The notes: a model not told the origin generated them from the letters alone. Positions 47,810 through 60,348 are shown, counted from the stretch's first letter. The stretch is 64,000 nt of DNA from Paratinospora sagittata (GCA_035771175.1 CM069590.1:54850477-54914476), one strand, 5' to 3'. Numbers and translations are program-made.

Positions 47810-48245
47810 TCCTAAAACAGCAAAAAAAACTGATCCTACATACAATCACTTCTTTCCTCAGTTCGTCAAAGGATACGTTAGAAATCTTGAGAGATACAGC
47901 CAGAGCGTATAAAAAAGGTCAAAATTTCTGGAACAAGAAGGCAGGTCAAAATGAAATCGTGAATGTTCCTCGAGATAAGAGACGGAGAACACGCGGAGGG
48001 AAATAGAAGGATCTGAGGGAGGCCGGGGGACAGTGGCGTGGAAGAGGAAAGTGTAAAAAAAGAGGGGCAAAATGGGGAAGTCAAAAGAAAAAAAAAAATA
48101 AAGTACAGTGGAGCGAGCGAGCGAGCGAGGAGGCCGGTCACAAGTCACAAGGGACCCTTGCTTTTCTCTCTCTCTCTCCTAGAAATACGTCTCCCCTATC
48201 TTTCGCCGATCTTCACATTCTTTTTTTCTATCGTTAACACCAAGC

Positions 48246-51200
48246 ATGACCAGCTCTTCCGCTGCTTCTCGCAAGGTTCGTTCTTCTTCCTTTTTTTTTT
48301 CTTTCCGTTTCTAGATCTCTCTTTTTCTTCTTTTTTTCTCTGTAACTCTTTGATTGTGATGTTCTTTTTTCTCGATGTCTGTGTTTTCTGATCGTTTCTT
48401 TCTTTATGTTAGGCTCTGAGCAAAATCGCTTGCAATCGTCTGCAGAAAGAGCTAGTGGAATGGCAGGTTAATCCTCCGGCGGGATTCAAGCACAAGGTTA
48501 CCGATAATCTACAAAGGTTAGGATTAGGGCTCTACTTGTGGTTCTGTTTATCCGTTTCTGTACATTTGTTAAAGTTTGTGTTTGTTTTTTTTATTTGGAA
48601 GGTGGATTATTGAAGTCAATGGAGCTTCTGGAACGCTTTATGCCAACGAAACTTACCAGCTTCAAGTTGATTTTCCGGAGCATTATCCTATGGAAGCACC
48701 GCAGGTGAAGTAATTTGCAGATTATTGTTTGGAGCTTCGAATCGGATTTTTTTTTTCTGGATTTATTGTTTTTGTTTTTTATTTTTGTTCTTTTGAGGTT
48801 TGCAATTTGGATTTTTGTCGGTTTGGACAGGTTATTTTTCTTCACCCTGCTCCGCTGCATCCTCACATTTACAGCAACGGCCATATATGTTTAGGTAATT
48901 TTGATATGTTGGTTTATGTGACTCTGTGATTTATGGAAACAGGAGTACATATGTTCCGGTTAGATTCTAAATATGAATTTATCTATCTACTTTTTATGTT
49001 ATGTAGTGTTTCTGAGGTGTATCTGTTATGCCTCTAGTAAAAGATGTGATTGTTAAATGATTTGTGAAATGTAAAGAGTTAATGAACTTGCCTCCCTAGA
49101 TATATTGGACTGGTGGAACAAAATTCATTGCCCATTGGGCAAATCCAAGTGGTTGATATAAGGCTTAACTTTTTTGTTGTTGTCAGAGATAATGACTTTG
49201 TCTTTAGGTTGAAGCAATTACTTTTTCTTCTACATGCTTAGCAAGTTTGTTTTTGTTCCTATCATGATTTATGAGGTGAATGCTGCTTTTTTTTCCAGAA
49301 TCTACGATACCCTTCTGTTAGTGGATGCTCTTTGAAAGTTTCACCATTTTTTTTGTCAGTACCTGGATAGAAATTTCTAAGGTACAAGGTGGATTCAGTA
49401 ATTAATTATTTGTAGTGCAGCAAAAAAAGGTTAATATTTTCATAAACTTGATAATGAGTAATCGGCAGCAGTTTTAGGTCAGACAGAATTATGACCCTTT
49501 GCCTTTTCTCATGGGGTTGTGGTGTTCAATAAGGAAGTTTCAGGAAATTCTGTTAATTTAGCGAGAGTCTTTCTGAGAGGAAGATCAGATAAGTTGTGTT
49601 ATTGGGTCACTATGTCTTATAATCATCCCATTCCCACGGGTGCAAAATGTGACATGGAAATTTTTTGTGACCTTGAGTATCGTGAAATCATTCAATATTC
49701 CTTTTGTCATCCCTATTTAAAGGATTGCCAACATAGAGCTTGTCATAAAATAATTTTAAAATAGCTGAGGATGTTTACAATTACAATTTGTTTCAAAAAC
49801 ATTTATCAGGGGGGTTTACTTTTCGCTGGAGGAATTAACTTATTTGTGTCAAGTTATAGCTATATTGGTTTGGTATCTTCATTTCCTTGGTTTTGGTTTT
49901 TGGTATAAAAATGACACATTCATATTATTAGTGCTTCTTCTGTCAGTGATTTTGACTACAACTGTTAATATTTAGTTGGCTCAGTAATCAAGAGATGAGA
50001 ATCACTCTGAAATATCCAAATATCAAATGCCTGCTTGATCTGGCTAAGTGCATGCCATTCATAGAGCTTTCTTTCTTTCTTTATTTCTTTTTTTCCTGTT
50101 TTATTATTTACCAAAGTGAGGTTGACAAAAATATAAGTAGATGAACAAGCTGGTTCCTATACTGAGCTTCTCTAAACAGTTGTTTTTTATAAAATTATAT
50201 ACTGTATATTCCATTGTTTGTATGTTGGTAGTTGATTTGGTTTCCCATGTGCATTGCAACTCCTAGTTTTTTGCCATTCTTAACGTAAATGCTAGTGTTA
50301 CTGCTGTTATATAAGCTCTCACAGAAATGGGGAAAACAATGTCCCAGGATTGATTAGAAAAGAGTCCCAGCAACTCTCAAATTTAGACGTAAAGCCACCA
50401 GTCATAGAAGCTATACTGTTTGTTGATAGCATTCAAAGTAGTAAGGAAATTTTGTTATGTGGTGGAAAAATTGTGGAATGTGAACACAGCATTTTATTAC
50501 TGATGATGTGTTACCTCAAAGCCCGTCCCCAGAAGGAAAAAATTCCTGCACAGATGTTGATCAATGCATGAATTATGGACCAAGTTTTTGAATTGGGAAT
50601 TTTTTGGATTTTATTCAATATTATCTATTTTAAAACGCGTTTCTCTCTCACACGCATATTGTTTTTCTTTAGAATTTATGAATTTGATCCTTGTGCAGGA
50701 CCCCCTAGTAGTATGTTGCTGTAAAACTAAACTCTATATATGTTCATCTTGAGAATTTCCTATTCATTCGCAGGTAACTAAAGATATTTCCTCAAGCAGA
50801 AGGAAAATCAACCCATAAGTAGAGCCTACCCAAAATAATCTTGCTACTCAAGAATCGTCAAGATTTCATATCCGTAGACTCTAATTTTTGAATTATGGTT
50901 GTCACTCACTGGTGGCTAAGGAATGAAGTGAGATGTGTAGGAATGACACGTTTAGGACTTGGGCAATTAAAAGAAGGAAATGGATTGAATCGAGGAGCTT
51001 GGAGCATTAGTGACCTGAGAAAATGTTCCCAGATTAATGGAATGAGTGGCTCCAAATTTTTTATTTTAATTTTATTTTCTACTTTTTGAAAAAAATAAAA
51101 ATTATTGCCTACTTCTATAGGCAGTTCTCAAGTGCCTCTTATTCAAAGCAAGTCACCTTGGTGTTACCATCTTGTCTTAACAACAGTGGTTAACAGCCGA

Positions 51201-52112
51201 GATTTTGGATGCTAAACTCCATGAGTTAGTTTTGTGGAGTAATTTTAACATCCTATCCCATTACATCATTGACGACGATGTGTGTGGATACATTAGGTTT
51301 TGCTGTCCTACTTGCAATGTTATCTGTTTTTGCTCTGTGAATTTTAGATGTTAAAAAGTAGGATCAACAAAAGTTTGTATGGATAAGAGTAGTTTATGCA
51401 GAAGGCCTGCACTATATGGCTGATTTCTAAATTATTTTTGAGTTAATTTTCCAAAAATATTAAGTTCTATTGTTCGATGAGTACAATTGAAACGGCTGTT
51501 TTGACGTCTCCCAGATATAAATTCAAAATAGTTAGGTAATTAAAAGAATTGTTTGATCTCTTCCCTGATCAACTACCATTTGACAATATTAAGAATAAGG
51601 AAAAAAAAGTCCGGGCAAAACATTACCAGGAGTCATCTTGGTCTCTAATTTTTTACTGTGAGGGAAGTGTAACTGCCGAACTTAAGAATCAATTTTCTAC
51701 CATGTCCATGTGCCTTTTTGATGTTTTGTTAAGGCCATTTTTGGACATCTTTTTTATAATATAAGTATTATGTGCCTTTCAAACTGATGTGTTATATCTG
51801 TCTGGGCAGATATCTTGTATGATTCATGGTCTCCTGCCATGACTGTTAGCTCTATCTGCATCAGTATTCTCTCCATGTTGTCCAGCTCAACATCAAAGGT
51901 GCGGATGCACTATGATTTATATTCAATTTCTTGTTTCCCTCATCGGGACCTAAACAAACTGACTTCCCTGGTTCTTTATTCTCTTTTTCTGATAGATTCA
52001 ATTGTGTGTGTTGCAGCAACGACCTGCAGATAATGATCGCTATGTGAAGAACTGTCGAAATGGTAGATCTCCCAAAGAGACGAGATGGTGGTTCCATGAT
52101 GACAAAGTGTAA
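48246..52112 (+). CDS. Ubiquitin-conjugating enzyme E2, UBC15-18 (UBE2W) type
   Basis: E2 enzyme that takes ubiquitin from E1 and passes it to substrates with an E3. Exons are 48246-48275, 48413-48516, 48602-48704, 48831-48894, 51810-51898 and 52017-52112 (486 nt, 161 aa, the usual length of this plant group). The catalytic cysteine is Cys99 in SNGHICL; an HPH tripeptide (89-91) replaces the HPN of most E2s, as in UBE2W. The C-terminus ends KETRWWFHDDKV. Animal UBE2W favours protein N-termini; whether the plant enzyme does is not shown here. Intron 4 is unusually long (48895-51809, 2.9 kb), and I saw no gene inside it. Which of UBC15, 16, 17 or 18 it corresponds to cannot be settled from the sequence alone. 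Confidence 0.95.
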
Positions 52113-52731
52113 AAAGGGACATGATTAGTAGCCAATCATCTGGGAGCCTTTCAAGAAGTAGATAGGTATTATCTCCTTTAAAGAAAAAAGGAAACTTGGC
52201 ATTACAGCGCCCCTTCTGCAAACCTCAAGTGCTTCAGAGAAAGTGGTCGTGGTGAACTGCTGTAAAAATGTACTTCCTTGTTATTTGTAAAGGATTATGT
52301 TAAAATGTAATGACCAGAATCTTGGCTTCTGTGGGTTGTTCCAATGACATTTATGCAACTTGACCTTCAAAGCCTCTCTCTCTCTCTTCCTCAATGTTGT
52401 TGTTGTTGCTGCTGCTGACTGCTGTCAAATTTATCCCAAAACTTGTCAATTTGTATTTGTGATGCGCCTAGGGAGTTGAGATAGCAATTTATCTCACTTC
52501 TCTCCAGCGCACAAATGCTCCAAATGTCAATGTCTGTTTTATGAACTCAATGGCTAAGGTGGTTTGTGCAAGTTTGTCTAGTTTTCAACTGATGTGTATG
52601 ATAGACTGATGAGCCCCAGCGTTTGCTAAATCTGTACAACATGTAACAATGGAAGGCGTAAGAGCATGTGGATCAGCTTTTGTTGACTCTTTGAAGCTGT
52701 TGTTATAACACTAGTTAAGTACACTTAAAAG
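52113..52731. other. UBC 3' flank
   Basis: Expected UBC 3' UTR and polyadenylation region, with short CT and TTGCTG repeats at 52375-52425. No other gene is seen. Confidence 0.5.
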
Positions 52732-53321
52732 TAGGGGTTAGGTTGGGTTTGGTTCGTGAGTGAATTTTGAAATGAGTTAAATTATATTTATAAATTTTAC
52801 ATATAAATTTTATACTAATAGATATTAAGCATGTAATATTTTAATTTTAAATATAATTATATCAACATGTAAATTTGATAATTATTTTAAATTAACTATA
52901 AATATCAAGATGTTATAAATAAATCATATTCATCCACCATCATATCATAATATGACAAATACAAATTGAGAAGAGTTTTAACAAAAAAGTTTCAAAAGGA
53001 TTTTATTACAATTACAAATACAAATTTAAGACAATTTTAAGTAGCATCAAGTTGTTAATAAGGCGAAAAATTGATAAGTTTGAGCCACTTTCAAGCTTCA
53101 ATCTCCATATAGAATGAGAGAGAAAGAGAGTTTTTAGAGTTAGGGTTATTAATTGATTCTGGTTGAGTTGAGTTGGGTCGGTTTTTTAGGCTCCTAACCT
53201 GTGACTCAATCCAAACTAGTTTAAGTTAGAATATTTTAACCCAACCCAACTCAAACACCTAGCCAACATAACCCAATCCGTCGGATTTGGTTCGATTTCG
53301 TTGGGTTGACTTACACCCTTA
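52732..53321. mobile_element. Probable non-autonomous hAT-type element (MITE)
   Basis: The 590-bp element starts TAGGGGT and ends in ACCCTTA, imperfect terminal inverted repeats (six of seven bases), with GGTTGGGTTTGG-like DNA inside both ends. Flanking 8-bp sequences CTTAAAAG (52724-52731) and ATTAAAAG (53322-53329) match at seven positions, fitting hAT target duplications. It has no coding capacity. Its right half is copied again at 56060-56315. Confidence 0.5.
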
Positions 53322-53554
53322 ATTAAAAGTTTAATATTTGTATACATTTGCACCAGAGTAATAATTATAATAATATGCCAATTTGGGTAAGGTCTAAAAT
53401 GCGTTTGGATCCAAAAAAAACATAAAATCACTACGACAGTAAAGAACTATTACAGCATAATACCATAATTTGTACACTAACTAATTTAAGCATATCACCA
53501 ATTAGATTTTTATACAGTTTTGACGAGGATACACAACAACAACCCTTGCAACCA
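53066..53554. repeat. 489-bp perfect direct repeat, copy 1
   Basis: This stretch is identical, base for base as far as I can compare, to 56060-56548. It begins inside the hAT-like element and runs 233 bp past its right end. To its left the hAT-like element is continuous; to its right the DNA changes to the PPR-bearing segment. Confidence 0.95.
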
Positions 53555-54079
53555 TTAACATATGAGAGGTGCAAACCAACAGTAAAAAGTGATACTCCGA
53601 GAACCGAGCAACAACCAATCAACACTAGACCCTTTGGTGTAAAGGGGGAGCACGACATCTCTTTGATGGATGTTGATGAGCAAAAACCAACGCTAATCAA
53701 TACAAAAGACTAGGCTGACAAATTTCCTTTCTCTTAATCTTCTTCTTTCCTCATAGTCTTCTAGCTAATCAGCACTGTAAAAAGCTTAATATCACAGCAG
53801 CCCAAATGATCAAATCACAGCTCAAGCCCGAATCTTTCAGGCAAAAAAGATTGGCGTTAGGCATCCAACATGATGTAAAATCCAGTAGACCTGGCAGGAA
53901 AACAGATAAAATAGCTATTTGTCATCGTCATTATTTTTTTATTTTATTTTTTTTGTAAATAAAACATCACTAAAATAACAAAGTAGTGCATCCAATTTTG
54001 ATGTGAAACCAAACTACATAAACAACAAACAGATAAATTTACCAAAGATTAGATCTAATCTCAATATGGAATAAAAGGC
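53555..54079. other. Non-coding part of the PPR-bearing segment
   Basis: It lies downstream of the truncated PPR frame on its strand. A minus-strand open frame crosses the junction with the 489-bp repeat (53431-53700), but it matches nothing I recognise and is probably fortuitous. Confidence 0.45.
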
Positions 54080-55948
54080 TTATGTGCACTTCCAATTTTT
54101 TTGCAAAACCTTAGAGAGCATTGAGAGAAAAGACATCACGTTTAAATCCATCAGTTTTCATCTTTCTCAACACTTCTATTGATTTTCTGACATCCCCAAC
54201 ATTACGAAAGGAGCGAATCAAGATATTGTAAATGAAAGCATTAGGAGCAACATCCCATTCTACCATCTCCTCAAAGCAGTTAAAAGCATCTTCTAAATGA
54301 TGGGCCTTGCAGAGAACATCAATTATTGAAGTGAAGGTGAACATGTCAGGCTTGAATCCATGATCCAAAATCATCTTCAAAAGATCACGGACCTTACCCA
54401 CCTGGCCAATCTTAGAATAGCCATTGATAAGGGTATTAAAAGTGACTAGGTTAGGAGTGACACCAGTTTGATGCATCAATGTGAAAGTTTCAAGTGCCCT
54501 TTCCATCATTTCAGTATCGCAGAAGCAATCGATCAACATGTTATAGGAAAACACACTTGATACAAGTCCATTTTGCAACAACTTATTCATGTACTGATCG
54601 CCTTCCTTGATCCTTCCAGCCTTGTACAAAGCTTCTATTAACTTGAGAAAGGAATTGAAACCCAAGCTCCCACCACGCTCAATGAAACCATTCACTATGT
54701 TGCAGGTCTCATTGAGATCCAAACCCTTTATAAAGCACACTACCAAGATGTCAAATGTTGAATTCTCCGAGGAAAAACCTTTTTCCCACATCTTCCTCAA
54801 GAAATCTGCAGCCTGTCTTGGCATAGAGTTCTTGGAAAGACAATAGAGTATGGTATCATAAGCTTGTTTAGGCACGACTAGTTCCTGTCCCACAAATCTC
54901 AAAATTAGTTTATATGCCTCATCTGAAGCCAAACTGCGAAATGACCCATGAATCAATGATCTATATGTGGTTTCACTTGGAAGCACATTCCTCTTTTTCA
55001 TAGTCTCCAAAAGTTGAAAGGCTTCCTCCAACCTCTTTGCATTACAAAATCCATCAATCAAAATGGTGTATGTAAACACATTAGGAAAATGTCCAAAGCC
55101 CTCCATTTGCTTCAGGAGCCTAATTGCCTCGTCTACAATACCAATCCTGCATACTCCATGGATGAGGATGTTGTATGTAAACCGGTCAGGAATGCAGTTA
55201 TCTGTTCGCATCTGTTGGAATTTGAAGTAAGCCAAATCAAGTGAATTGGATTTCACCAAAGCATCAATAACTGAGTTATACAACCGAGTACTTGGACTAA
55301 GACCAAGAAAGGAAATCTGACCAAAAACTTCTGTACAGTAATTCGCAAGCCCTAACCTCCCCCAGCTACCAATTAAAATGCAAAGAATGTCCTCCGTAAA
55401 CTGACATCCAGAATTTCTAATATCTTGAATAAAATCAGCAGACAACACAACAGGGCCTTTACGGAATAAGTTATCAGCCAAGACTCGCTGAACTGATTGA
55501 TTCTTCACTATTTTGTCTTCAAAATTTGAGATCCAAGCATAAATTTAATGGAGTTTAATGGGTTTTCTTCATTTTGTAAAATTCTCACAACTAATTGTGA
55601 ATCTAAACTACTTTTCCTTGCCTTAAATTCATGATTTAATAAGAAAATCCAGTCATTTCTTGCAAGTATCTCAGAGAAGTACTGAAGGCTAACCAATTCA
55701 GCATTACGAGAAACCATATTCCCAGAAACCATATTTTGCTCAAACCAAGTTAAAGAACCATGTGTTTGAGGTGAACGCATTCCCCTTGATGGAGCTTGTT
55801 GGGAGGCAGGCATTCCATCAAAATATGATTTTGATCTGCCATTAATGGGTTTTTCCCTTTCCAAGTTTCTCTTCATAGAAACCTCGTTGGTTGCATTTTT
55901 TGCTGTAGTACAATGCACTCTCAAAGATAAATTTGATAACCTTCCCAT
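54080..55948 (-). pseudogene. PPR40-like pentatricopeptide repeat gene, frameshifted and truncated
   Basis: The minus strand encodes a P-class PPR protein very like Arabidopsis PPR40 (At3g16890, from memory), which binds mitochondrial RNA or complex III. From ATG 55948 it gives a presequence-like N-terminus and then an acidic-poor region. A one-base deletion in the AAATTT tract near 55541-55546 shifts the frame, ending at a TAG (55510-55508). The correct frame resumes at once and gives about ten PPR motifs (for example FTYNILIHGVCRIGIVDEA and LVTFNTLINGYSKIG). A TAA at about 54113-54111 then stops it, and a further frame change follows near 54090. The last two or so repeats of the family are missing. 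The coding part is otherwise remarkably intact, so decay is recent. Confidence 0.85.
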
Positions 55949-56059
55949 ATTCCTCAAGAGATGTACTAATGCAAGTGATCAGAATCTACCCTTTTAAGAA
56001 TGGAAGGATCAATGTGTGAACCTGTGGTTTCCAAGGATGTCCGTTAACAAATTCCAAGC

Positions 56060-56548
56060 AAAAATTGATAAGTTTGAGCCACTTTCAAGCTTCAATCTCC
56101 ATATAGAATGAGAGAGAAAGAGAGTTTTTAGAGTTAGGGTTATTAATTGATTCTGGTTGAGTTGAGTTGGGTCGGTTTTTTAGGCTCCTAACCTGTGACT
56201 CAATCCAAACTAGTTTAAGTTAGAATATTTTAACCCAACCCAACTCAAACACCTAGCCAACATAACCCAATCCGTCGGATTTGGTTCGATTTCGTTGGGT
56301 TGACTTACACCCTTAATTAAAAGTTTAATATTTGTATACATTTGCACCAGAGTAATAATTATAATAATATGCCAATTTGGGTAAGGTCTAAAATGCGTTT
56401 GGATCCAAAAAAAACATAAAATCACTACGACAGTAAAGAACTATTACAGCATAATACCATAATTTGTACACTAACTAATTTAAGCATATCACCAATTAGA
56501 TTTTTATACAGTTTTGACGAGGATACACAACAACAACCCTTGCAACCA
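56060..56548. repeat. 489-bp perfect direct repeat, copy 2
   Basis: Identical to 53066-53554, offset 2,994 bp. Its right end continues into the leader of the RsmI gene (start codon 88 bp further on), so it probably carries that gene's proximal promoter. Its left end abuts the PPR-bearing segment. Confidence 0.95.
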
Positions 56549-56635
56549 AACGCACCTCCACAAGCTTCGCCTATTACAGCTCAAAAGCTCTCTACTTGAA
56601 CAGCAATCTCAACACAGAGACGAACGGCGACGAAG

Positions 56636-59600
56636 ATGGCAGTGCCCCTCTTCCTCCGACTCGCTACGCAACAACAGCTCCGCTCTCCAACTGCACTTTC
56701 ATGGCCTCGGAGACCCTTCTTTTCCTTTCCCGCTGTTATTTCCTTTTCGTCATTTTTTGTACGTAACAATGGCGTCTTTGCCTTCTCTTCTTCCAACCTA
56801 TCAAACCAAAACGAAGAAGAAGCTGTGGACGCCATACCCGATATATCTCCCAAAGGGGTAACGCTTTTTTACGATTTATCTTATCTTCTTCTTGTTGGTT
56901 TTTTTTTTTTTCCCCCCAAAAAATTAACAAAAGAAATTTGGGCAATTAGCTTTGACGAATTAAAACTAAATATTTTTATGAAATTCTTGTGTGGCTCGGT
57001 GAATTAATCACAGGGTTCTTTGAAATCTGGCTTGTATTTAGTAGCAACCCCAATTGGCAATCTTGAGGACGTCACCTTGCGGTACGTGCTCAACCATAGA
57101 TACTACTTCTTCTTAATCATCCGAGTGGCTGTAGAAAACTCCCTAGCTTCACGGGTTGGATCGTATTCCGGCAACTATTATTGACTCAATTTATCTGTTT
57201 CTTTGCTAAATTTTCATGATTATTTTCCATTACTCGTGGAATCGAGCGCACTGCTCCATTTTTATGGAGACAATCGGGAATTGATGGATTGAGGAAAATG
57301 GAGAAAAAGGAGGAAATGTGTGAAAACTGATATCTTGAATTTGTGGTTGTAGTGCATTACGGGTTCTAAGAACAGCTGATGTGATACTATCAGAAGACAC
57401 TAGGCATTCAGGGAAGTTACTTCAGCATTACAATATTAAGACTCCACTTGTAAGTTTGTTCTTATGGTTCTATGTTTTGATTGTTCTAGGTATTCGCTTG
57501 CGTCTTCTATTTTTTTCTTATTGGTGTGGTTTAGATTTTCAGCTGAGTTATCACAAATTTAATGAATCTCAACGCGAAAAAGCAATATTGAAGAGGTTGC
57601 AGCAAGGGGATATTGTGGCTCTGATCAGTGATGCTGGGACACCAGGTATTAGTGATCCTGGAACAGAACTGGTACGAATCTATTGTTAGTTGATGGGAAT
57701 TATGGAATTGAAACTTAGGAAACAAGCTTTTGTGAATAACATTATTAATGCATCTTTGCTTATCTTCATGCAGGCAAAGTTATGTGTGAATGAGAATATT
57801 CCTGTTATTCCTATTCCCGGACCTTCAGCATTTGTTGCGGCTCTTTCTGCTTCAGGGCTATCGACTGAGGAGTTCACATTTGGTAATTTTCTCAGTGAAC
57901 AATTTGTTGAGAAGTGGCTAAATTCTGCTACTGCACTCTGTTAATAGACTCTGGGGTTGTCACTTTTTTTGTGCTTCTTGTTGTAGTTGGGTTTCTTCCT
58001 AAACATGCTGGATCAAGAAAAGAAAGATTGCTAATTTCTTCCAATGAGACTGCAACACAGATATTCTTCGTTCCTCCACACAAGCTTCATCAATTTCTTG
58101 AAGAAACTTCTTTGTTTTTTGGTGATTCAAGGTAATAGTCATGTAAGTAAACTACCTTGCGTGCAGTAATACAATTGAAGATCTTGTTGATTTACATACT
58201 GGGTCATGAAGAGGATTTTATGTATTTGGTTTTGAAGATTCTCATAAGTTTAATAGATTTACAACCTTGGCCATCATTTTCCCGTTGCAAAATAAAAGTG
58301 AATAATATTTGTTGAGATGGAAAATGAAAATTACTTCGATCTTGCATTCTATTTTTCAACTTATTATAGCTAATGAAAAAAACATACACATACTTCTTGC
58401 ACTAGTACAAAAACATTCAAAGGTATAAGATAAGAGCATGTTTTTAACTGACTCAAAATCTTCCTTTTTAAGTCATGTTTTATTTAACATGGTAATGGTG
58501 TGTTGGCTATTGAGAATCGGGCCCCTATAAATGTTTTAGATATAAATGAACTGTCGGTCGTTTATATTTCTAATGTTGGTTCTTAATTTCTTTCCAGGTA
58601 TTGTGTCATTGCTCGGGAGTTGACCAAACTCCATGAAGAGGTAACTTTGGACTAAAAGAAATATGCTCCTTACTGAAATGTTTCACCTTTGTGTATGTGC
58701 ATGTGCGAACATCAGTTGGCAGAATAATTACCTTATCTTTCTACTTCTTCATTAATTTACTTATTTTTGACGATGCAAGTTTCTGGGGCTTGTTGCAATT
58801 TTAATTTTAGTTTTGTTCTCATTTTGTTTGCTGGGCTGATCTCTTGTGTGTAAAATACATGAAAGAGGGGTTAGACAAGCAAATAAGTCAAGTCAGCTAT
58901 CAAAGTCTCTTCATGGGAATTCCCACCTGTTCCAACTGCCACATGCTTAGTTGGAGTGGATGCCCAATCTCAGCGTACATATGTAAATATGTATCTCATT
59001 TATGTGATATTGCATTGATCACATCCCTGAACAAGTTTCTTTTCGTAGGCTTGTATGTGGCAAAAAATTTACCCAAGATGCTGAGACATTTGCAGTACTA
59101 AGCTTCTTGCCGATTGCCTGGAACTAGACAATCGTATTGAATGCTGCCACTGAACCTGTCCTCACTGGACCTCCATAGTTGTTTTTAACACTATGCCAAG
59201 TAATCATCCAACATTCTGTTTGTAAACTACTTTTACTTGCAATTCTTAATGTATAGGTATCCTAGGCTGGGGCACTCTCATGTCTGATTGCTGTCATGAG
59301 TTTCCTTGTCAAACCGGAGGTTATTATCAACTAAACTAGCATATTGAGTGTCGTATTTGTTGAAGATATAGTTTCCTAAGAGTTCTATGAGTTGGAGATT
59401 TCTCTTGTATGATTGGGTGAATCTGTGAACACTATTTTTTGGATGATTATGTAGTATTTTCCCTTTATTTTTGACAGAATGCTTTTGGCATTGACTGCAC
59501 CTTTGCTTTTCTCATCTGGTTATTGATTTACTGATATAAGCATCACCTTGTTAGTTTTGGCGGGGCACTCTAGAGAAAGCAAAAGAAGCATTTTCATCTC

Positions 59601-60348
59601 AACATCCCAAGGGGGAGATCACTTTATTGATAGAAGGAAAGGAAATATCTATTGCTGATTCTCCATCAGAAGCACAACTTGAGCATGAATTGAGAGATTT
59701 GATTCTTAGTGGCCATAGTCTTTCCATGGTAATAATCTCTTTTAACTTGTGAAGTTATTCAATCATGTTAGCATACTGTCCGTGTTTTTTTATTTTCTTT
59801 TTGATTGGTAAATCGTGGGGTTTGAACTCATGCCTCAAAGTGTCCATATCATGTGTCAAACCGTAGAGCTGAGCGTTGAACCCACCCCAAACCTACAGCT
59901 TCATTTAGCTACTGTTTCAATTTTTAGTTTCACTAATTTTCTATTATAATTGCTCAACATGAGCTTTACAGTCATATCTTCCTATTCCTTCACTGTTTGA
60001 TAGATGATTAATCATTGGATGATAAAATTTACCTAGCTTTATGAGGCCCGGCTTACACCACTGAAAGAAACACTACTTGTTCATAATGAAAGACACAAGG
60101 AACCTAATGCTGGCATTCTAGTTGATGTCTGATGAAATAGTTTCTCTTTGATGTTTTGGTTGCCTCTCTTCAACTTTTCCTTTAAATTGAAAGTTTGGAT
60201 GTGCAAGTAAATATCTGCTCTGACAACTATGATCTGCATTTAGGCAGTGAAATTGGTAGCCGAGGGAAAATCAGTGAAGAGAAAATCAATTTATGCACTT
60301 GCTCTGAGGAAATTTGGAAAAACTGATGCTGAGGATGGTTCAAGTTAG
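56636..60348 (+). CDS. RsmI-type 16S rRNA 2'-O-ribose methyltransferase
   Basis: Tetrapyrrole-methylase-fold enzyme. Bacterial RsmI methylates the 2'-O of C1402 in 16S rRNA, and the plant form probably acts on organellar rRNA. Nine exons: 56636-56857, 57014-57081, 57353-57449, 57543-57671, 57774-57882, 57987-58131, 58598-58640, 59555-59728 and 60244-60348 (1,092 nt, 363 aa), all GT-AG. The N-terminal 65 residues are Ser/Arg/Phe-rich and resemble a transit peptide. Family blocks in order are LYLVATPIGNLEDVTLR, SEDTRHSGKLL, SDAGTPGISDPG (about 158-169), PIPGPSAFVAALSASGL, IARELTKLHEE and RGTLEKA. The first ATG precedes the transit peptide and has no upstream in-frame rival. It looks intact. It converges on the FOLT1-like gene. 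Confidence 0.93.

Noticed and set aside
47368..47845. Several overlapping frames upstream of UBC
   Set aside because: They run through homopolymer C and A tracts, overlap on both strands and coincide with a promoter-like region.
53066..56548. The 489-bp repeats as LTRs of a retrotransposon that captured a PPR gene
   Set aside because: The repeat ends are not TG...CA, no primer-binding site follows copy 1, no polypurine tract precedes copy 2, the outer flanks share no short target duplication, and one end lies inside an unrelated MITE.
59797..59885. Possible minus-strand tRNA or SINE in RsmI intron 8
   Set aside because: A B-box-like GAGTTCAAACCCC is present, but I could not find a matching A box or cloverleaf.
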